Source: Candidatus Dormiibacterota bacterium | Lineage (GTDB): Bacteria > Chloroflexota > Dormibacteria > Dormibacterales > Dormibacteraceae | Assembly (NCBI GenBank): GCA_003169845.1 | Contig: PNAG01000006.1 | Location: 87,576-151,575, forward strand | Length of the DNA stretch: 64,000 nucleotides | Reading direction: 5' to 3' | Shown here: positions 33,568 through 41,790 of the stretch, piece by piece | Layout of the letters: each line of letters starts with the position of its first letter | Position numbering within the stretch: position 1 is the stretch's first letter | Notes under the pieces: model-generated | Databases searched by the model: none | Told to the model about the DNA's origin: nothing | The model's input: only the letters and a program-made list of their open reading frames with translations | Position numbers and translations under genes: made by a program

Positions 33568-33683
33568 AGAGGTGCGGCAGGGGGGCCGACCGAGAGATTC
33601 GGTGACCAGGTGGTCCGGCCGCAACGACGCGGACGGGCCGCATGGGCGCCGAAGATCCGGCTGGCATCCCCTGCTGCACCTCT
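33568..33683. repeat. Intergenic element E closed by a 16-bp stem
   Basis: AGAGGTGCGGCAGGGG (33568-33583) pairs with CCCCTGCTGCACCTCT (33668-33683): 15 Watson-Crick pairs and one G-U. Internal hairpins include ACCGA/TCGGT, GACCA-GG-TGGTC and GCCG/CGGC. The element fills the whole gap between the lysC stop and the YchF-like start, so it could be a structured RNA or a small inverted-repeat (MITE-like) insertion. Confidence 0.5.
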
Positions 33684-34898
33684 TTACTCGCGGTCCAGCT
33701 CGAACGTTTTGTGCAGGATGCGGACGCCCTTCTCGACCTGGTCGCGCGCGACCAGGCACGTGATGCGGATCTCGGAGGTGCTGATCATCTCGATGTTGAT
33801 GCCGGCATCCGCGAGCGCCCTGAACATGCGGCCCGCGATACCCGGCGTGCCGAGCATTCCGGTTCCGACGATGGAGAGCTTCGCGATTCCGCCCGCCGAC
33901 GCAACTCTCGTGGCGCCAATCGTCTTGGCCGCCACCTTGACCAGCTTTTCCGCCGCTTTGAGGTCTGATTCGGCGACTGAGAAGGTGAGGTCCGTGCGAC
34001 GTGAGCGGCCGATGTTCTGGACGATGACGTCGACGGAGATGCCCGCTGCGCCGAGCGGCTCGAAGATGGCGGCCGCGATACCCGGCCGGTCCGGCACGCC
34101 GACCACGGTGATCTTCGCGACATTGCTTTCCTCGGCGATTCCTCGTACGCGTTGTCTGTCTTCCATCGGCACGTGAGCGACGATCATGGTACCGACGCCT
34201 TCGTGGAAGCTCGAACGGACGTGGATCGGAACGCCGTAGAGCTCGCCGATCTCCACCGCCCGCGGATGCATGACACGCGCGCCCACCGCAGCCAGCTCTA
34301 GCATCTCGTCGTACTGGATGTGCGTGAGCTTGCGGGCGGTTTTAACCAGGCGCGGGTCGGCTGTGAAGATGCCATCCACGTCGGTGTAGATCTCGCACGA
34401 GTCGGCTTTCAGCGCGGCGGCCAGGGCGACGGCGGTGGTGTCAGAGCCGCCGCGGCCCAGCGTGGTGACCTCGAAGTCCGCCGTGACCCCCTGGAATCCC
34501 GCGACCACCGCGACCTTGCCCTCGCGCAATGTTTCGAGGATGCGGTCCGGCTTGATGTCCTGGATCCGCGCCCGGGAGTGCTGCGCGCTGGTGCGCACCC
34601 CGGCTTGCAGGCCGGATAGGGAGACCGCGGGGATGCCCATACCCTGGAGGCACATCGCGACGAGCGGAGCGGTGATCGTCTCGCCGTTGGCGACGAGCAT
34701 GTCCAGCTCGCGCGCGGGAGGCTCCGGGTTGATGCTCTGCGCAAGCGCGATCAGCCGGTCGGTGGTGTGACCCATCGCGGACACGACAGCAACGACCTTG
34801 TGTCCCTGCTTGACGGTCGCGGCGATGCGCCGGCTGACACGCCGGATACGAGCGGCGGTGCCCACCGAGGTACCGCCGTATTTCTGGACGATGATCAC
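33684..34898 (-). CDS. lysC: Aspartate kinase
   Basis: GTG 34898 gives 404 residues, the family norm; it overlaps the thrB stop as GTGA. VQKYGGTSVGTAARI is the ATP-binding start, followed by FQGVTADFEVTTLGRGGSDTTAVALA and the paired regulatory ACT domains (two, C-terminal) expected for feedback control by lysine/threonine. First step of the aspartate pathway, here last in the hom-thrC-thrB-lysC operon. Confidence 0.95.
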   Translation of the reverse strand: MIIVQKYGGTSVGTAARIRRVSRRIAATVKQGHKVVAVVSAMGHTTDRLIALAQSINPEPPARELDMLVANGETITAPLVAMCLQGMGIPAVSLSGLQAGVRTSAQHSRARIQDIKPDRILETLREGKVAVVAGFQGVTADFEVTTLGRGGSDTTAVALAAALKADSCEIYTDVDGIFTADPRLVKTARKLTHIQYDEMLELAAVGARVMHPRAVEIGELYGVPIHVRSSFHEGVGTMIVAHVPMEDRQRVRGIAEESNVAKITVVGVPDRPGIAAAIFEPLGAAGISVDVIVQNIGRSRRTDLTFSVAESDLKAAEKLVKVAAKTIGATRVASAGGIAKLSIVGTGMLGTPGIAGRMFRALADAGINIEMISTSEIRITCLVARDQVEKGVRILHKTFELDRE

Positions 34899-35707
34899 AG
34901 GGTCCGGAACATGCCCTTGTCGGTGATCTGCGTGACGAGGGCGCGGCCTCGCTCGGGAAACGACGACTCCATCGCCTTGGCGACGCGCGCCGCCTGCGAC
35001 GGGGCGCAGAAGGCGAAAACGCTCGGGCCGGCACCGCAGATCGCGGCACCGTAGGCTCCGGTCGCCTCCGCGACCCGGATCACCTCGGCAGTCCACGGAT
35101 AGAGGTGCAGCCGGTGCGGCTGGTGCAGTCGGTCGCGCAGTGCCTCGCCCAGCAGAGACGGCCGCTTGGACACGATGGCGCGCACGAGGAGCGCCGTCCT
35201 GGCGGCGTTGAAGGAGGCGGTTTCGATCGGGACCGAATCAGGCAGCACCGAGCGCGCTTTCTCGGTCGGCAGCGGTTGGTGCGCGACGAAGAGCGCCAGG
35301 CCCCAACCGGGGTTGGGGAGTTTCTCGTCGATGTGCTCGGACACGATGCGGATGCCGCCGGAGGCCGAGGCGGCCACGTTGTCGAGATGGCCCTCGTCGG
35401 CGCCCGCATCGATGACGTGGCTCTTCACGTCCCACGGGCTGCTGAGCGCTGACGCGGCCAGCCTGGCAGCTGCGCTGCTGCCGAGCCCGACGCCGAGCGG
35501 GATCTCGCTTCGCACTCTACCCGTCATCTTCAGCCGCGTAAACGGGTTGTCGTGGGCCGCCAGGTAGTCCGCGCCCTCGCCTTCGAAATCCCACGACGGG
35601 TGGGTGGACTCGTTGGCCTCGACCTCCATCCAGAGATCGATCGCCATCGCCATGCAGTCGAAGCCGGGACCGATGTTCGCGATCGAGGCTGGAACCCTGA
35701 TCCGCAC
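34895..35707 (-). CDS. thrB: Homoserine kinase
   Basis: 270 residues, GHMP kinase fold. MRIRVPASIANIGPGFDCMAMAIDLW starts the protein and the phosphate loop is PLGVGLGSSAAARLAA; GAAICGAGPSVFAFC is the C-terminal GHMP motif. It makes O-phosphohomoserine for ThrC. 20 bases downstream of thrC, 4-base overlap with lysC. Confidence 0.93.
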   Translation of the reverse strand: MRIRVPASIANIGPGFDCMAMAIDLWMEVEANESTHPSWDFEGEGADYLAAHDNPFTRLKMTGRVRSEIPLGVGLGSSAAARLAASALSSPWDVKSHVIDAGADEGHLDNVAASASGGIRIVSEHIDEKLPNPGWGLALFVAHQPLPTEKARSVLPDSVPIETASFNAARTALLVRAIVSKRPSLLGEALRDRLHQPHRLHLYPWTAEVIRVAEATGAYGAAICGAGPSVFAFCAPSQAARVAKAMESSFPERGRALVTQITDKGMFRTL

Positions 35708-35726
35708 TACTGGCTCCCGGCTCTGA

Positions 35727-36770
35727 TCACAGCTTCAAGACCTTAGCGAGTGTGCGCGCGTCGCCGTCGAGCTCGATGGGTGGTTCCACGTTTTTCAACG
35801 CGGCGTCAGGGTCTTTGAGACCGGATCCGGTCAGGACGACGACCGTGGTCGAGTCCTTTTCGATCTTTCCTTCGCGGACGAGCCGGAAGAGCAGCGCGAG
35901 TGGAGCGGCTGAGGCCGGCTCGGCGAACAAGCCCTCGCTGCTGGCCAGCTGGATCTGGGCCGAGAGGATCTCGGTGTCGCTCACGGCGGCGATCATTCCC
36001 CCGGAATCATCGCGCGCCGTCGTCGCGCCTTCCCACGACGCCGGGTTGCCGATGCGGATCGCCGACGCGACCGTCGTCGGGTTGGAGATGGCGTGACCGC
36101 TGACGATGGGCGCCGCGCCCTCGGCTTGCGCACCGACCATGCGCGGAAGGCGCGACGCCTTCCCTGCGGAGAGGTACTCGCGGAACCCCTTCCAGTAAGC
36201 GGTGATGTTGCCCGCGTTCCCGACCGGCAGCAGCAGATAGTCGGGAGCGTCGCCGAGCGCGTCGACCACCTCGAATGCGGCAGTCTTCTGACCTTCGATC
36301 CGGTGCGGGTTGATCGAGTTCATCAGCGCGACCGGGTAGCGAGCGGTGAGGTCGCGAACAGTCTCCAGCGCCGAGTCGAAGTTGCCCTTGATGGTGACGA
36401 CCTTGGCCCCGTACATCAGGGCTTGCGACAGCTTGTTCAGAGCGATCTCGCCCGAAGGGACCACGACTATGGCACGCACTCCCATCCTCGCCGCATATGC
36501 CGCCATCGAAGCGGACGTGTTGCCCGTCGAGGCGCACATCAGGACCTTGCTTCCGGCTTCCAGCGCCTTGGCCACGGCGACCACCATCCCGCGATCCTTG
36601 AAGGAGCCGGTGGGGTTGAGGCCCTCGTACTTGAAATAAAGATGCTTCAGCCCAAGCGCGCGGCCGATGTTGCGGCTGGGCACGAGTGGAGTCGAGCCTT
36701 CGTTGAGGTCGACCTCGGGGGTCGACGGGCCGACGGGCAGGTGCTCGCGGTAGCGAGCGATGACCCCCAC
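35727..36770 (-). CDS. thrC: Threonine synthase
   Basis: GTG 36770 begins 7 bases after the hom stop and gives 347 residues. The PLP lysine lies in GLNPTGSFKDRGM; CASTGNTSASMAAYAAR and LLPVGNAGNITAYWKGF bind cofactor phosphate and substrate. It converts O-phosphohomoserine to threonine. Confidence 0.95.
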   Translation of the reverse strand: MGVIARYREHLPVGPSTPEVDLNEGSTPLVPSRNIGRALGLKHLYFKYEGLNPTGSFKDRGMVVAVAKALEAGSKVLMCASTGNTSASMAAYAARMGVRAIVVVPSGEIALNKLSQALMYGAKVVTIKGNFDSALETVRDLTARYPVALMNSINPHRIEGQKTAAFEVVDALGDAPDYLLLPVGNAGNITAYWKGFREYLSAGKASRLPRMVGAQAEGAAPIVSGHAISNPTTVASAIRIGNPASWEGATTARDDSGGMIAAVSDTEILSAQIQLASSEGLFAEPASAAPLALLFRLVREGKIEKDSTTVVVLTGSGLKDPDAALKNVEPPIELDGDARTLAKVLKL

Positions 36771-36777
36771 GGGATTG

Positions 36778-38067
36778 CTAGAAGACGCGAACGAAAGACG
36801 ACACGGCCCGCACCGATTCGAGCGCCGCCATCCTCGAACGCGCCCGCTGCAGGCTGGCGTCAAATGCGGGATGCGTGGTGACCACGAGCTCGGCCGTCTG
36901 GTCCTGAGACCACGCGTCCTTCTGGATGAAGCTCGAGATGCTTACTCCCTCTTCCGCGAACACCTGGCCGATCGCGGCCAGGACGCCTGCCCGGTCGTCG
37001 ACGCGGATTCGGAAATAGGCGCGCGTGATGACCTCACCCATGGGCACGACGGTGATCCGGTCGTCGAAGCTGAACGACGGGCGGCTCTGCACGCCGCGCC
37101 GGATGGAGCGCGCCAGATCGATGAGATCGCCCACGACCGCCGACGCGGTGGGCCGGCCGCCCGCACCCTGCCCGACCAGCAGCACCTGGCCGACCAGGTC
37201 GCCCTCGACGAAGACCGCGTTCTCCGCGCCTTCCACCCGGGCCAGAGGATGGTCCAGCGGGACCATCGCGGGATGCACGCGAGCCTCGACCCGGCCCGGG
37301 TGGCGCTGCGTGTGGGCGATGAGCTTGATCGCGTAGCCAAGCTCGCGCGCATAGCGAAAATCGACCGCCTCGACGCCTTCGATACCCTCGCGGTAGATCT
37401 CGTCGGGCCGCACCTTGATCTCGTAGGCGATCGAACCGAGGATGGCGAGCTTGTAAGCGGCATCGAACCCGCCGACGTCGTCAGTGGGATCGGCTTCGGC
37501 GAACCCGGCGGCCTGTGCCTCGGCCACAGCTTCCCCAAGCGACAGGCCGGCCGCGGCCATCCTGCCGAGGACATAGTTGGTCGTCCCGTTGATCACGGCC
37601 GACACCTGCTTGATCGTGTTCGCCTGCAGGTCGGTCCGGAACGTGCTGATGAGCGGAATTCCGCCGCCGACCGCGGCCTCGAAGTACACGTCTACGTTCT
37701 TCTCGGCGGCCAGGTCGAGAAGCTCGGGCCCGTGCTTCGCCATCACCACCTTGTTCGCGGTGATCACGTGCTTGCCGGCCCGAATCGCGCGCTCCAGGTA
37801 GCTGCGCATCGGCTCGTCTCCCCCGGCGACCTCCAGCACGACGTCGATCGCAGGGTTCTCGAGGACGTCGGCTGGATCGGCCGTAAGCAGGTCTGAGGCG
37901 ATGTCGACCGCGCGAGGCTTTTTCAGGTCACGCACCAGCACCCGCTGGAGGCAGAGCTCGACCCCGGCCCGGCGTGAGAGCTGCGGACGCCAGGTCACCA
38001 TCCGCTCAGCCACCTGCGCGCCCACGGTGCCCAGGCCGATCAGCCCCACGTTCAAGGGTGCAGTCAT
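36778..38067 (-). CDS. hom: Homoserine dehydrogenase
   Basis: ATG 38067, 429 residues. NAD(P) motif NVGLIGLGTVGAQVAERM, substrate-binding GGGIPLISTFR, and NGTTNYVL and EADPTDDVGGFDAAYKLAI; a C-terminal ACT domain (RAYFRIRVDDRAGVLAAIGQVFAEEGVSI, in part) implies threonine feedback. First gene of the threonine operon; the leader abuts structured element B, divergently. Confidence 0.95.
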   Translation of the reverse strand: MTAPLNVGLIGLGTVGAQVAERMVTWRPQLSRRAGVELCLQRVLVRDLKKPRAVDIASDLLTADPADVLENPAIDVVLEVAGGDEPMRSYLERAIRAGKHVITANKVVMAKHGPELLDLAAEKNVDVYFEAAVGGGIPLISTFRTDLQANTIKQVSAVINGTTNYVLGRMAAAGLSLGEAVAEAQAAGFAEADPTDDVGGFDAAYKLAILGSIAYEIKVRPDEIYREGIEGVEAVDFRYARELGYAIKLIAHTQRHPGRVEARVHPAMVPLDHPLARVEGAENAVFVEGDLVGQVLLVGQGAGGRPTASAVVGDLIDLARSIRRGVQSRPSFSFDDRITVVPMGEVITRAYFRIRVDDRAGVLAAIGQVFAEEGVSISSFIQKDAWSQDQTAELVVTTHPAFDASLQRARSRMAALESVRAVSSFVRVF

Positions 38068-38109
38068 TTGTTGTCCCGCCCTCGTGCTACTCGCAAGATT
38101 CGCGCCATC

Positions 38110-38222
38110 GGCGGCCGGAGCCAAGGAGCGGGTGGCGCTAGGAGGAGCGCATCCGTTGATGCGCGACGACGCGGCGCCAGGCCCCGCGACGCCGGCTTCA
38201 GCGCCGCAGGCGCCCGGCCGCC
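38110..38222 (+). ncRNA. Structured intergenic element, copy B
   Basis: Outer stem GGCGGCCGG (38110-38118) with CCGGCCGCC (38214-38222). The core aligns with copy A at 15.1 kb: GCCAAGG..GGGTGGC, then AGGAGGAG and hairpin GCGCATC-CGTT-GATGCGC, then GAC..CGC, GGCCCC, ACGC.GGC. Loops and some paired bases differ between copies while the hairpin is kept. An additional GCGCC-GCA-GGCGC hairpin precedes the closing arm. It ends 60 bases before the GTG of the ornithine-cyclodeaminase-like gene. Confidence 0.5.
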
Positions 38223-38282
38223 TAGGGCGCGAAGAGGCGAGGAGCGGCGGGGGCGGGACAACATAGAGCTATTCTCCCTGCC

Positions 38283-39233
38283 GTGGCCCTGATCCTGCGC
38301 GAAGCCGACGTTCAAGAGCTCATCGAGATGGATGACGTGATCGCGGCTGTCACGGCGGCGATGAAGGAGCTGGGCGAAGGAACCGCCCAGAACGAGCCGC
38401 GCCGGAGGGCCTTCGCTCCAGGCGGCCTGCTCAACGTCATGTTCGCGGCCTACCCGGGCGGGCGCTGCACCGGGTTGAAGGCGTATACGGTCGCCGACGG
38501 CCACGTGCGATTCCTGATCGTCCTGTTCGGCCTCGACGGTTCGCTCGAGGCCCTGATCGAAGCTGATTTCATGGGCGCCTACCGCACCGGTGCGGCCTCG
38601 GCGGTAGCCGCCCGGGCTCTGGCCCGGCCAGGGCCGGCGATCGTCGGGATGATCGGGGCCGGGTGGCAGGCCGCCACGCAGGCGCTCGCCATCTCACGCG
38701 TCCTCGAAATCAAGGAGCTGCGGGTCTTCAGCCGCCACGATGAGCGTCGCTCCGAGTTCGCGCGCGAACAGGAAGGCCAGCTCGGAGTCGCTACGATCGC
38801 TGCCGGCAGCGCCGAGCTCGCGGTGCGGGGCGCCGACGTGGTGGTCACGATGACCACCAGCCCGACGCCGGTGATCGAAGCCGATTGGGTCGAGCCTCAC
38901 GCGTTGGTGATCTGCGCCGGTTCGAACTGGCGCAACAAGGCGGAAATCACGCCCGATCTCGTGGCCCGGGCTCAGACGGTCGTGGTCGACCAGCTCGCGG
39001 CGGCCCAGCTCGAAAGCGGCGACCTGATCGCGGCCCACGCGGCCGGCAAGTTCGACTGGAGCCGGGCCGTCGAGCTCGGGAGTGTCGTGGCTGGGAAGTG
39101 GCAGCGTCCCGAGGGCGCGGGGATCACGCTGTTCGAGTCACATGGCCTGGCGCTCTGGGACCTCGCGGCGGGTTCGATAGTCCTGGCGGCCGCGCGCGAG
39201 CGCGGTTTTGGAGAGGAAGTCCGGCTCTTTTAG
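38283..39233 (+). CDS. Ornithine cyclodeaminase / mu-crystallin family protein
   Basis: GTG start, 316 residues. Rossmann motif VGMIGAGWQAATQALAISRV and the upstream DFMGAYRTGAASAVAARAL are diagnostic; ICAGSNWRNKAEI follows. The family includes ornithine cyclodeaminase, alanine dehydrogenase and ketimine reductases using NAD(P)H; the particular substrate cannot be assigned. Its stop interlocks with that of the converging small membrane protein. Confidence 0.85.
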   Translation: MALILREADVQELIEMDDVIAAVTAAMKELGEGTAQNEPRRRAFAPGGLLNVMFAAYPGGRCTGLKAYTVADGHVRFLIVLFGLDGSLEALIEADFMGAYRTGAASAVAARALARPGPAIVGMIGAGWQAATQALAISRVLEIKELRVFSRHDERRSEFAREQEGQLGVATIAAGSAELAVRGADVVVTMTTSPTPVIEADWVEPHALVICAGSNWRNKAEITPDLVARAQTVVVDQLAAAQLESGDLIAAHAAGKFDWSRAVELGSVVAGKWQRPEGAGITLFESHGLALWDLAAGSIVLAAARERGFGEEVRLF

Positions 39234-39517
39234 GGCAGGTGGACCTGCGCGGGCGGCGGGGCCAGGGCAACCTGCAGGGCTGAACCCACGACGTAGGCGG
39301 CGATGAGGATCACGACCAGGCAGACGCTCGCCGCCGTGTACACGACCCACGGCGAAGGCCCGGAGCCGGCAATACGGATCAAGACGTCGGTCCAGTCCGG
39401 GCCCTTGCGCGGGGTCCATGAGTCGACCTCGGCCCGGATCATCCGGGTCAGGTCGGATTCGGAGGGCGAACTAAACCCTCCCTGTGTGGTTTTATCTTCC
39501 ACGTAGGGCACCTTCAC
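39230..39517 (-). CDS. Small single-pass protein, possible anti-sigma partner
   Basis: 95 residues; ATG 39517 lies inside the 3' end of the ECF sigma gene (26-base overlap). N-terminal 55 residues are soluble, with SDLTRMIRAEVDSWTP; a single membrane helix follows (VVYTAASVCLVVILIAAYVVGSALQV). No zinc anti-sigma HxxxCxxC motif is seen, so an anti-sigma role is inferred only from gene coupling and topology. Confidence 0.6.
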   Translation of the reverse strand: MKVPYVEDKTTQGGFSSPSESDLTRMIRAEVDSWTPRKGPDWTDVLIRIAGSGPSPWVVYTAASVCLVVILIAAYVVGSALQVALAPPPAQVHLP

Positions 39518-40106
39518 TTCTCGAACGCGTGGTGTCCTGTTCCTGGTCGCTTCCGATGGTTTTTCGCATGATCGCCACCGCCTTGGCGATCCTGGACGCC
39601 ACCGTGCCGGCGGGAACCCCTAGGACGGCCGCGATCTCCTCGCGGGTCAGGCCATCGTAGTAATGAAGGACGACGGCCGCGCGAAGCTTCGGGCTCAACA
39701 CCTCCATCGCCTTGCCCACGACGTCGCGTGCTTCGGCGCGGTCGTAGTCCCGGCGGTCGGGCGCCATGTAGAGCCGGGCGGGCAAGAAGCGGGCCAGCTT
39801 CTGGCGCCGCAGGTGTGAGATGGCGAGATTGATCCCGATCCGGCGCAGCCAGGCGCCAGGTGGAGCGGTCGGGGTGTAGCGGTGCCGGGCGCGATACGCC
39901 CGCACGAACGTCTCCTGTGTCAGGTCCTCGGCCGCGGCGGCGTCGAGGACGACCGCGCGGATGGACCGGTAAACCGAGAGGTACTCCTGGTCGTAGAGCT
40001 GCTTGAACTGGGTGGCGGGGTCGAGCTCCTTGCTCTCGGTCACGTCATAAGTGTGAGGCTCGCGAACGGCGTAGAGGCTGAGATAGCCGAGTGTCGGGCG
40101 GGGCAA
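39492..40106 (-). CDS. ECF-type RNA polymerase sigma factor
   Basis: 204 residues from the first possible start; GTG 40043 (183 residues, VTESKELDPATQF) is an equally good start. Region 2 reads FKQLYDQEYLSVYRSIRAVV...AEDLTQETFVRAYRAR and region 4 LSPKLRAAVVLHYYDGLTREEIAAVLGVPAGTVASRIAKAV (in part), with the usual helix-turn-helix. It overlaps the downstream small membrane protein, its likely regulator. Confidence 0.9.
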   Translation of the reverse strand: MPRPTLGYLSLYAVREPHTYDVTESKELDPATQFKQLYDQEYLSVYRSIRAVVLDAAAAEDLTQETFVRAYRARHRYTPTAPPGAWLRRIGINLAISHLRRQKLARFLPARLYMAPDRRDYDRAEARDVVGKAMEVLSPKLRAAVVLHYYDGLTREEIAAVLGVPAGTVASRIAKAVAIMRKTIGSDQEQDTTRSRSEGALRGR

Positions 40107-40144
40107 TTCAAGCCTGTGGGCCCCTCAGGTCGCGTCGCTTCAGC

Positions 40145-40229
40145 TGGTGGGCGACCCGGGACTCGAACCCGGATGGGTTACCCCACACGCCCCTCAAACG
40201 TGCGCGTCTACCAGTTCCGCCAGCCGCCC
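40145..40229 (-). tRNA. tRNA-Leu (anticodon GAG)
   Basis: Class II tRNA on the minus strand: acceptor GGGCGGC/GTCGCCC, anticodon loop TTTGAGG (GAG, reading CTC), long variable arm, T arm GGGTTCGAGTCCC, discriminator A and encoded CCA (40145-40147). Confidence 0.95.
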
Positions 40230-40338
40230 GGCTGCAGCCGGTTGATTTTACCCGGCGGTAGCGGCCCATGCCTTCGGCGTGCCATGAGCACATCCCGCGG
40301 ACCATGACAGAGAAGGTTTCTTCATGTCCTTGCGATTA

Positions 40339-40354
40339 GGCGGATGAATCCGCC
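40339..40354. promoter_or_regulatory. Perfect 16-bp palindrome over an annotated start
   Basis: GGCGGAT-GA-ATCCGCC has perfect 7-base arms and covers the ATG at 40344. It fits an operator or transcript-end hairpin better than coding sequence, which argues for translation from ATG 40383. Confidence 0.4.
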
Positions 40355-41546
40355 GCACCGGCTGCTTAACTTCGGTCGTCAGATGGGAGCGTGGAGAGCG
40401 TTGGACAGGCGGCGGAAGGCCTTCGCCATCTTGGCGGCGGCGGTCGCGCTCATTTCCGTGCTCTACGCGCTGAACATTCGAACCGTCTTCTTCGGCCAGC
40501 ATGCCGTGACGGCGATTGACGATATCGGGGAGGCGGTGGCGGCGGCTCTCGCCTCAGCCGCGTGCGTGTGGGCCGCCCGGCGCGCTCGCGGGAGGGACAG
40601 GCTCGGCTGGGCGCTCATGGGCGTCTCAGCCGCCCTCTGGGCGGCAGGTGAGGTTGTCTGGTCGATTTACGAAGTCGGGTTGGGCGTACCGGTGCCATAC
40701 CCGTCGTTGGCAGACGCTGGATTCCTGTCGGCAGTGCCGTTTGCGATCGCCGGCATTCGCGCCTTCTGGGCCGACGCGCGAGGTACGTCTGCTCGCTGGC
40801 GCATCTGGTTTGACGGCCTGATCGTCTCGCTGGCGCTGACCTCGACCGCATGGGGCTTCGGGCTGCGGTCGGTCTGGTACTCCAACTCGACTACCAAGTT
40901 GCTCGATCTTGCGTACCCAGTCGGGGACATTCTCATCGGGACCGTCCTCATCCTCGCCATCCGGCGCGCATCGCATCAGCAGAAGGGCAGGATGGCTTTG
41001 CTGCTCGCCGGTGTGGCGTGCTACTCCATCGCCGACAGCGCGTTCTCATATCTCACGGCCCAGGGCGCGTTCGGATCAGTGGGCAGCGTGCTCGACACCG
41101 GTTGGTTCGCCGGGTTCCTGTTGATCGCGCTGGCGGCCATCTATCCAGACGCTCCTCCGAGGACGGCGTCCCAAGAGGCGCCCCTCGACCTGTGGCAGCT
41201 CGCCCTGCCCTGGATGACCTTGCTCCTGGCAGCCGCGGGCGACCTGTACTCGGCCCTGACCGGACACGAGAACGAATTCCAGACTGCCTTGACCGGAATC
41301 CTCGCGGTGCTCCTGACGGTGAACATGATCCTGGAGCGTAAGGAATTCCTCGAAATGCTGACCGACATCGAGACGACCCGCTCCACGCTGAACCGCGAGT
41401 TCAAGACGGCATTGGTCGGGATCCGGCAAATGAGCGACCAGGTAAAAGAGGCAGACCGTGCGTACGACGAAGACGTGCGCCTGCTCGCCGCCGACATCCA
41501 CGGCCAGGCCGATCGGCTCGATCACATGCTCGAGAGGATGCTCTAG
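40344..41546 (+). CDS. Multi-pass membrane protein with a truncated, His-less HisKA-like tail
   Basis: 400 residues from ATG 40344; ATG 40383 is likely the true start because 40344 lies inside a perfect palindrome. About eight or nine membrane segments (residues 25-300) form a sensor-like domain. The tail FKTALVGIRQMSDQV...EDVRLLAADIHGQADRLDHMLERML resembles a HisKA dimerisation helix pair, but the phospho-acceptor His is absent (NREFKTAL where SHELRTPL is usual) and the protein stops before any ATPase domain. It looks like a degenerate histidine kinase or a pure dimerising sensor. Confidence 0.7.
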   Translation: MNPPHRLLNFGRQMGAWRALDRRRKAFAILAAAVALISVLYALNIRTVFFGQHAVTAIDDIGEAVAAALASAACVWAARRARGRDRLGWALMGVSAALWAAGEVVWSIYEVGLGVPVPYPSLADAGFLSAVPFAIAGIRAFWADARGTSARWRIWFDGLIVSLALTSTAWGFGLRSVWYSNSTTKLLDLAYPVGDILIGTVLILAIRRASHQQKGRMALLLAGVACYSIADSAFSYLTAQGAFGSVGSVLDTGWFAGFLLIALAAIYPDAPPRTASQEAPLDLWQLALPWMTLLLAAAGDLYSALTGHENEFQTALTGILAVLLTVNMILERKEFLEMLTDIETTRSTLNREFKTALVGIRQMSDQVKEADRAYDEDVRLLAADIHGQADRLDHMLERML

Positions 41547-41572
41547 GCGGCCGGCGAAGACTGCGTGCAAGG

Positions 41573-41645
41573 TACCCGCGGCAAGAGTCGAACTCGCAAC
41601 CTCCTGATCCGAAGTCAGGCGCTCTATCCATTGAGCTACGCGGGC
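41573..41645 (-). tRNA. tRNA-Arg (anticodon TCG)
   Basis: Minus strand: acceptor GCCCGCG/CGCGGGT, anticodon stem CCTGA with loop CTTCGGA (TCG), T arm with GTTCGAC, discriminator A. The 3' CCA is not encoded (ACCT follows), unlike the other three tRNAs here, so it depends on CCA addition. Confidence 0.93.
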
Positions 41646-41685
41646 AAATGCCTGGCCATCGTAATTAGAACTAGCGACGCCAGTA

Positions 41686-41704
41686 GGCCGGGTTCATCCC
41701 GGCC
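41686..41704 (+). repeat. REP-like hairpin, copy D2
   Basis: GGCCGGG-TTCAT-CCCGGCC, a perfect 7-bp stem with a compensated base pair relative to D1, preceded by the same AGTA and followed by a C-rich flank. It lies between the tRNA-Arg and PHP genes. Confidence 0.55.
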
Positions 41705-41755
41705 GGCACCCAATCGTGCACTTCCAAGCGCCTCCCAATCGCCGCCAGGAGTCCC

Positions 41756-41782
41756 CCTGGTGAAAACGCAGTTTTCACCAGG
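41756..41782. terminator. Perfect 12-bp hairpin downstream of the PHP gene
   Basis: CCTGGTGAAAAC-GCA-GTTTTCACCAGG, 9 bases beyond the PHP stop. It has no T-run on either side, so it is either a factor-assisted terminator or a protein-binding palindrome. Confidence 0.45.
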
Positions 41783-41790
41783 TTCGGCGA

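Noticed and set aside
33568..33683. Possible tRNA-Sec in the lysC/YchF-like gap
   Set aside because: The long stem suggested it, but there is no TCA anticodon loop, no T arm consensus and the paired length (16) is too great.
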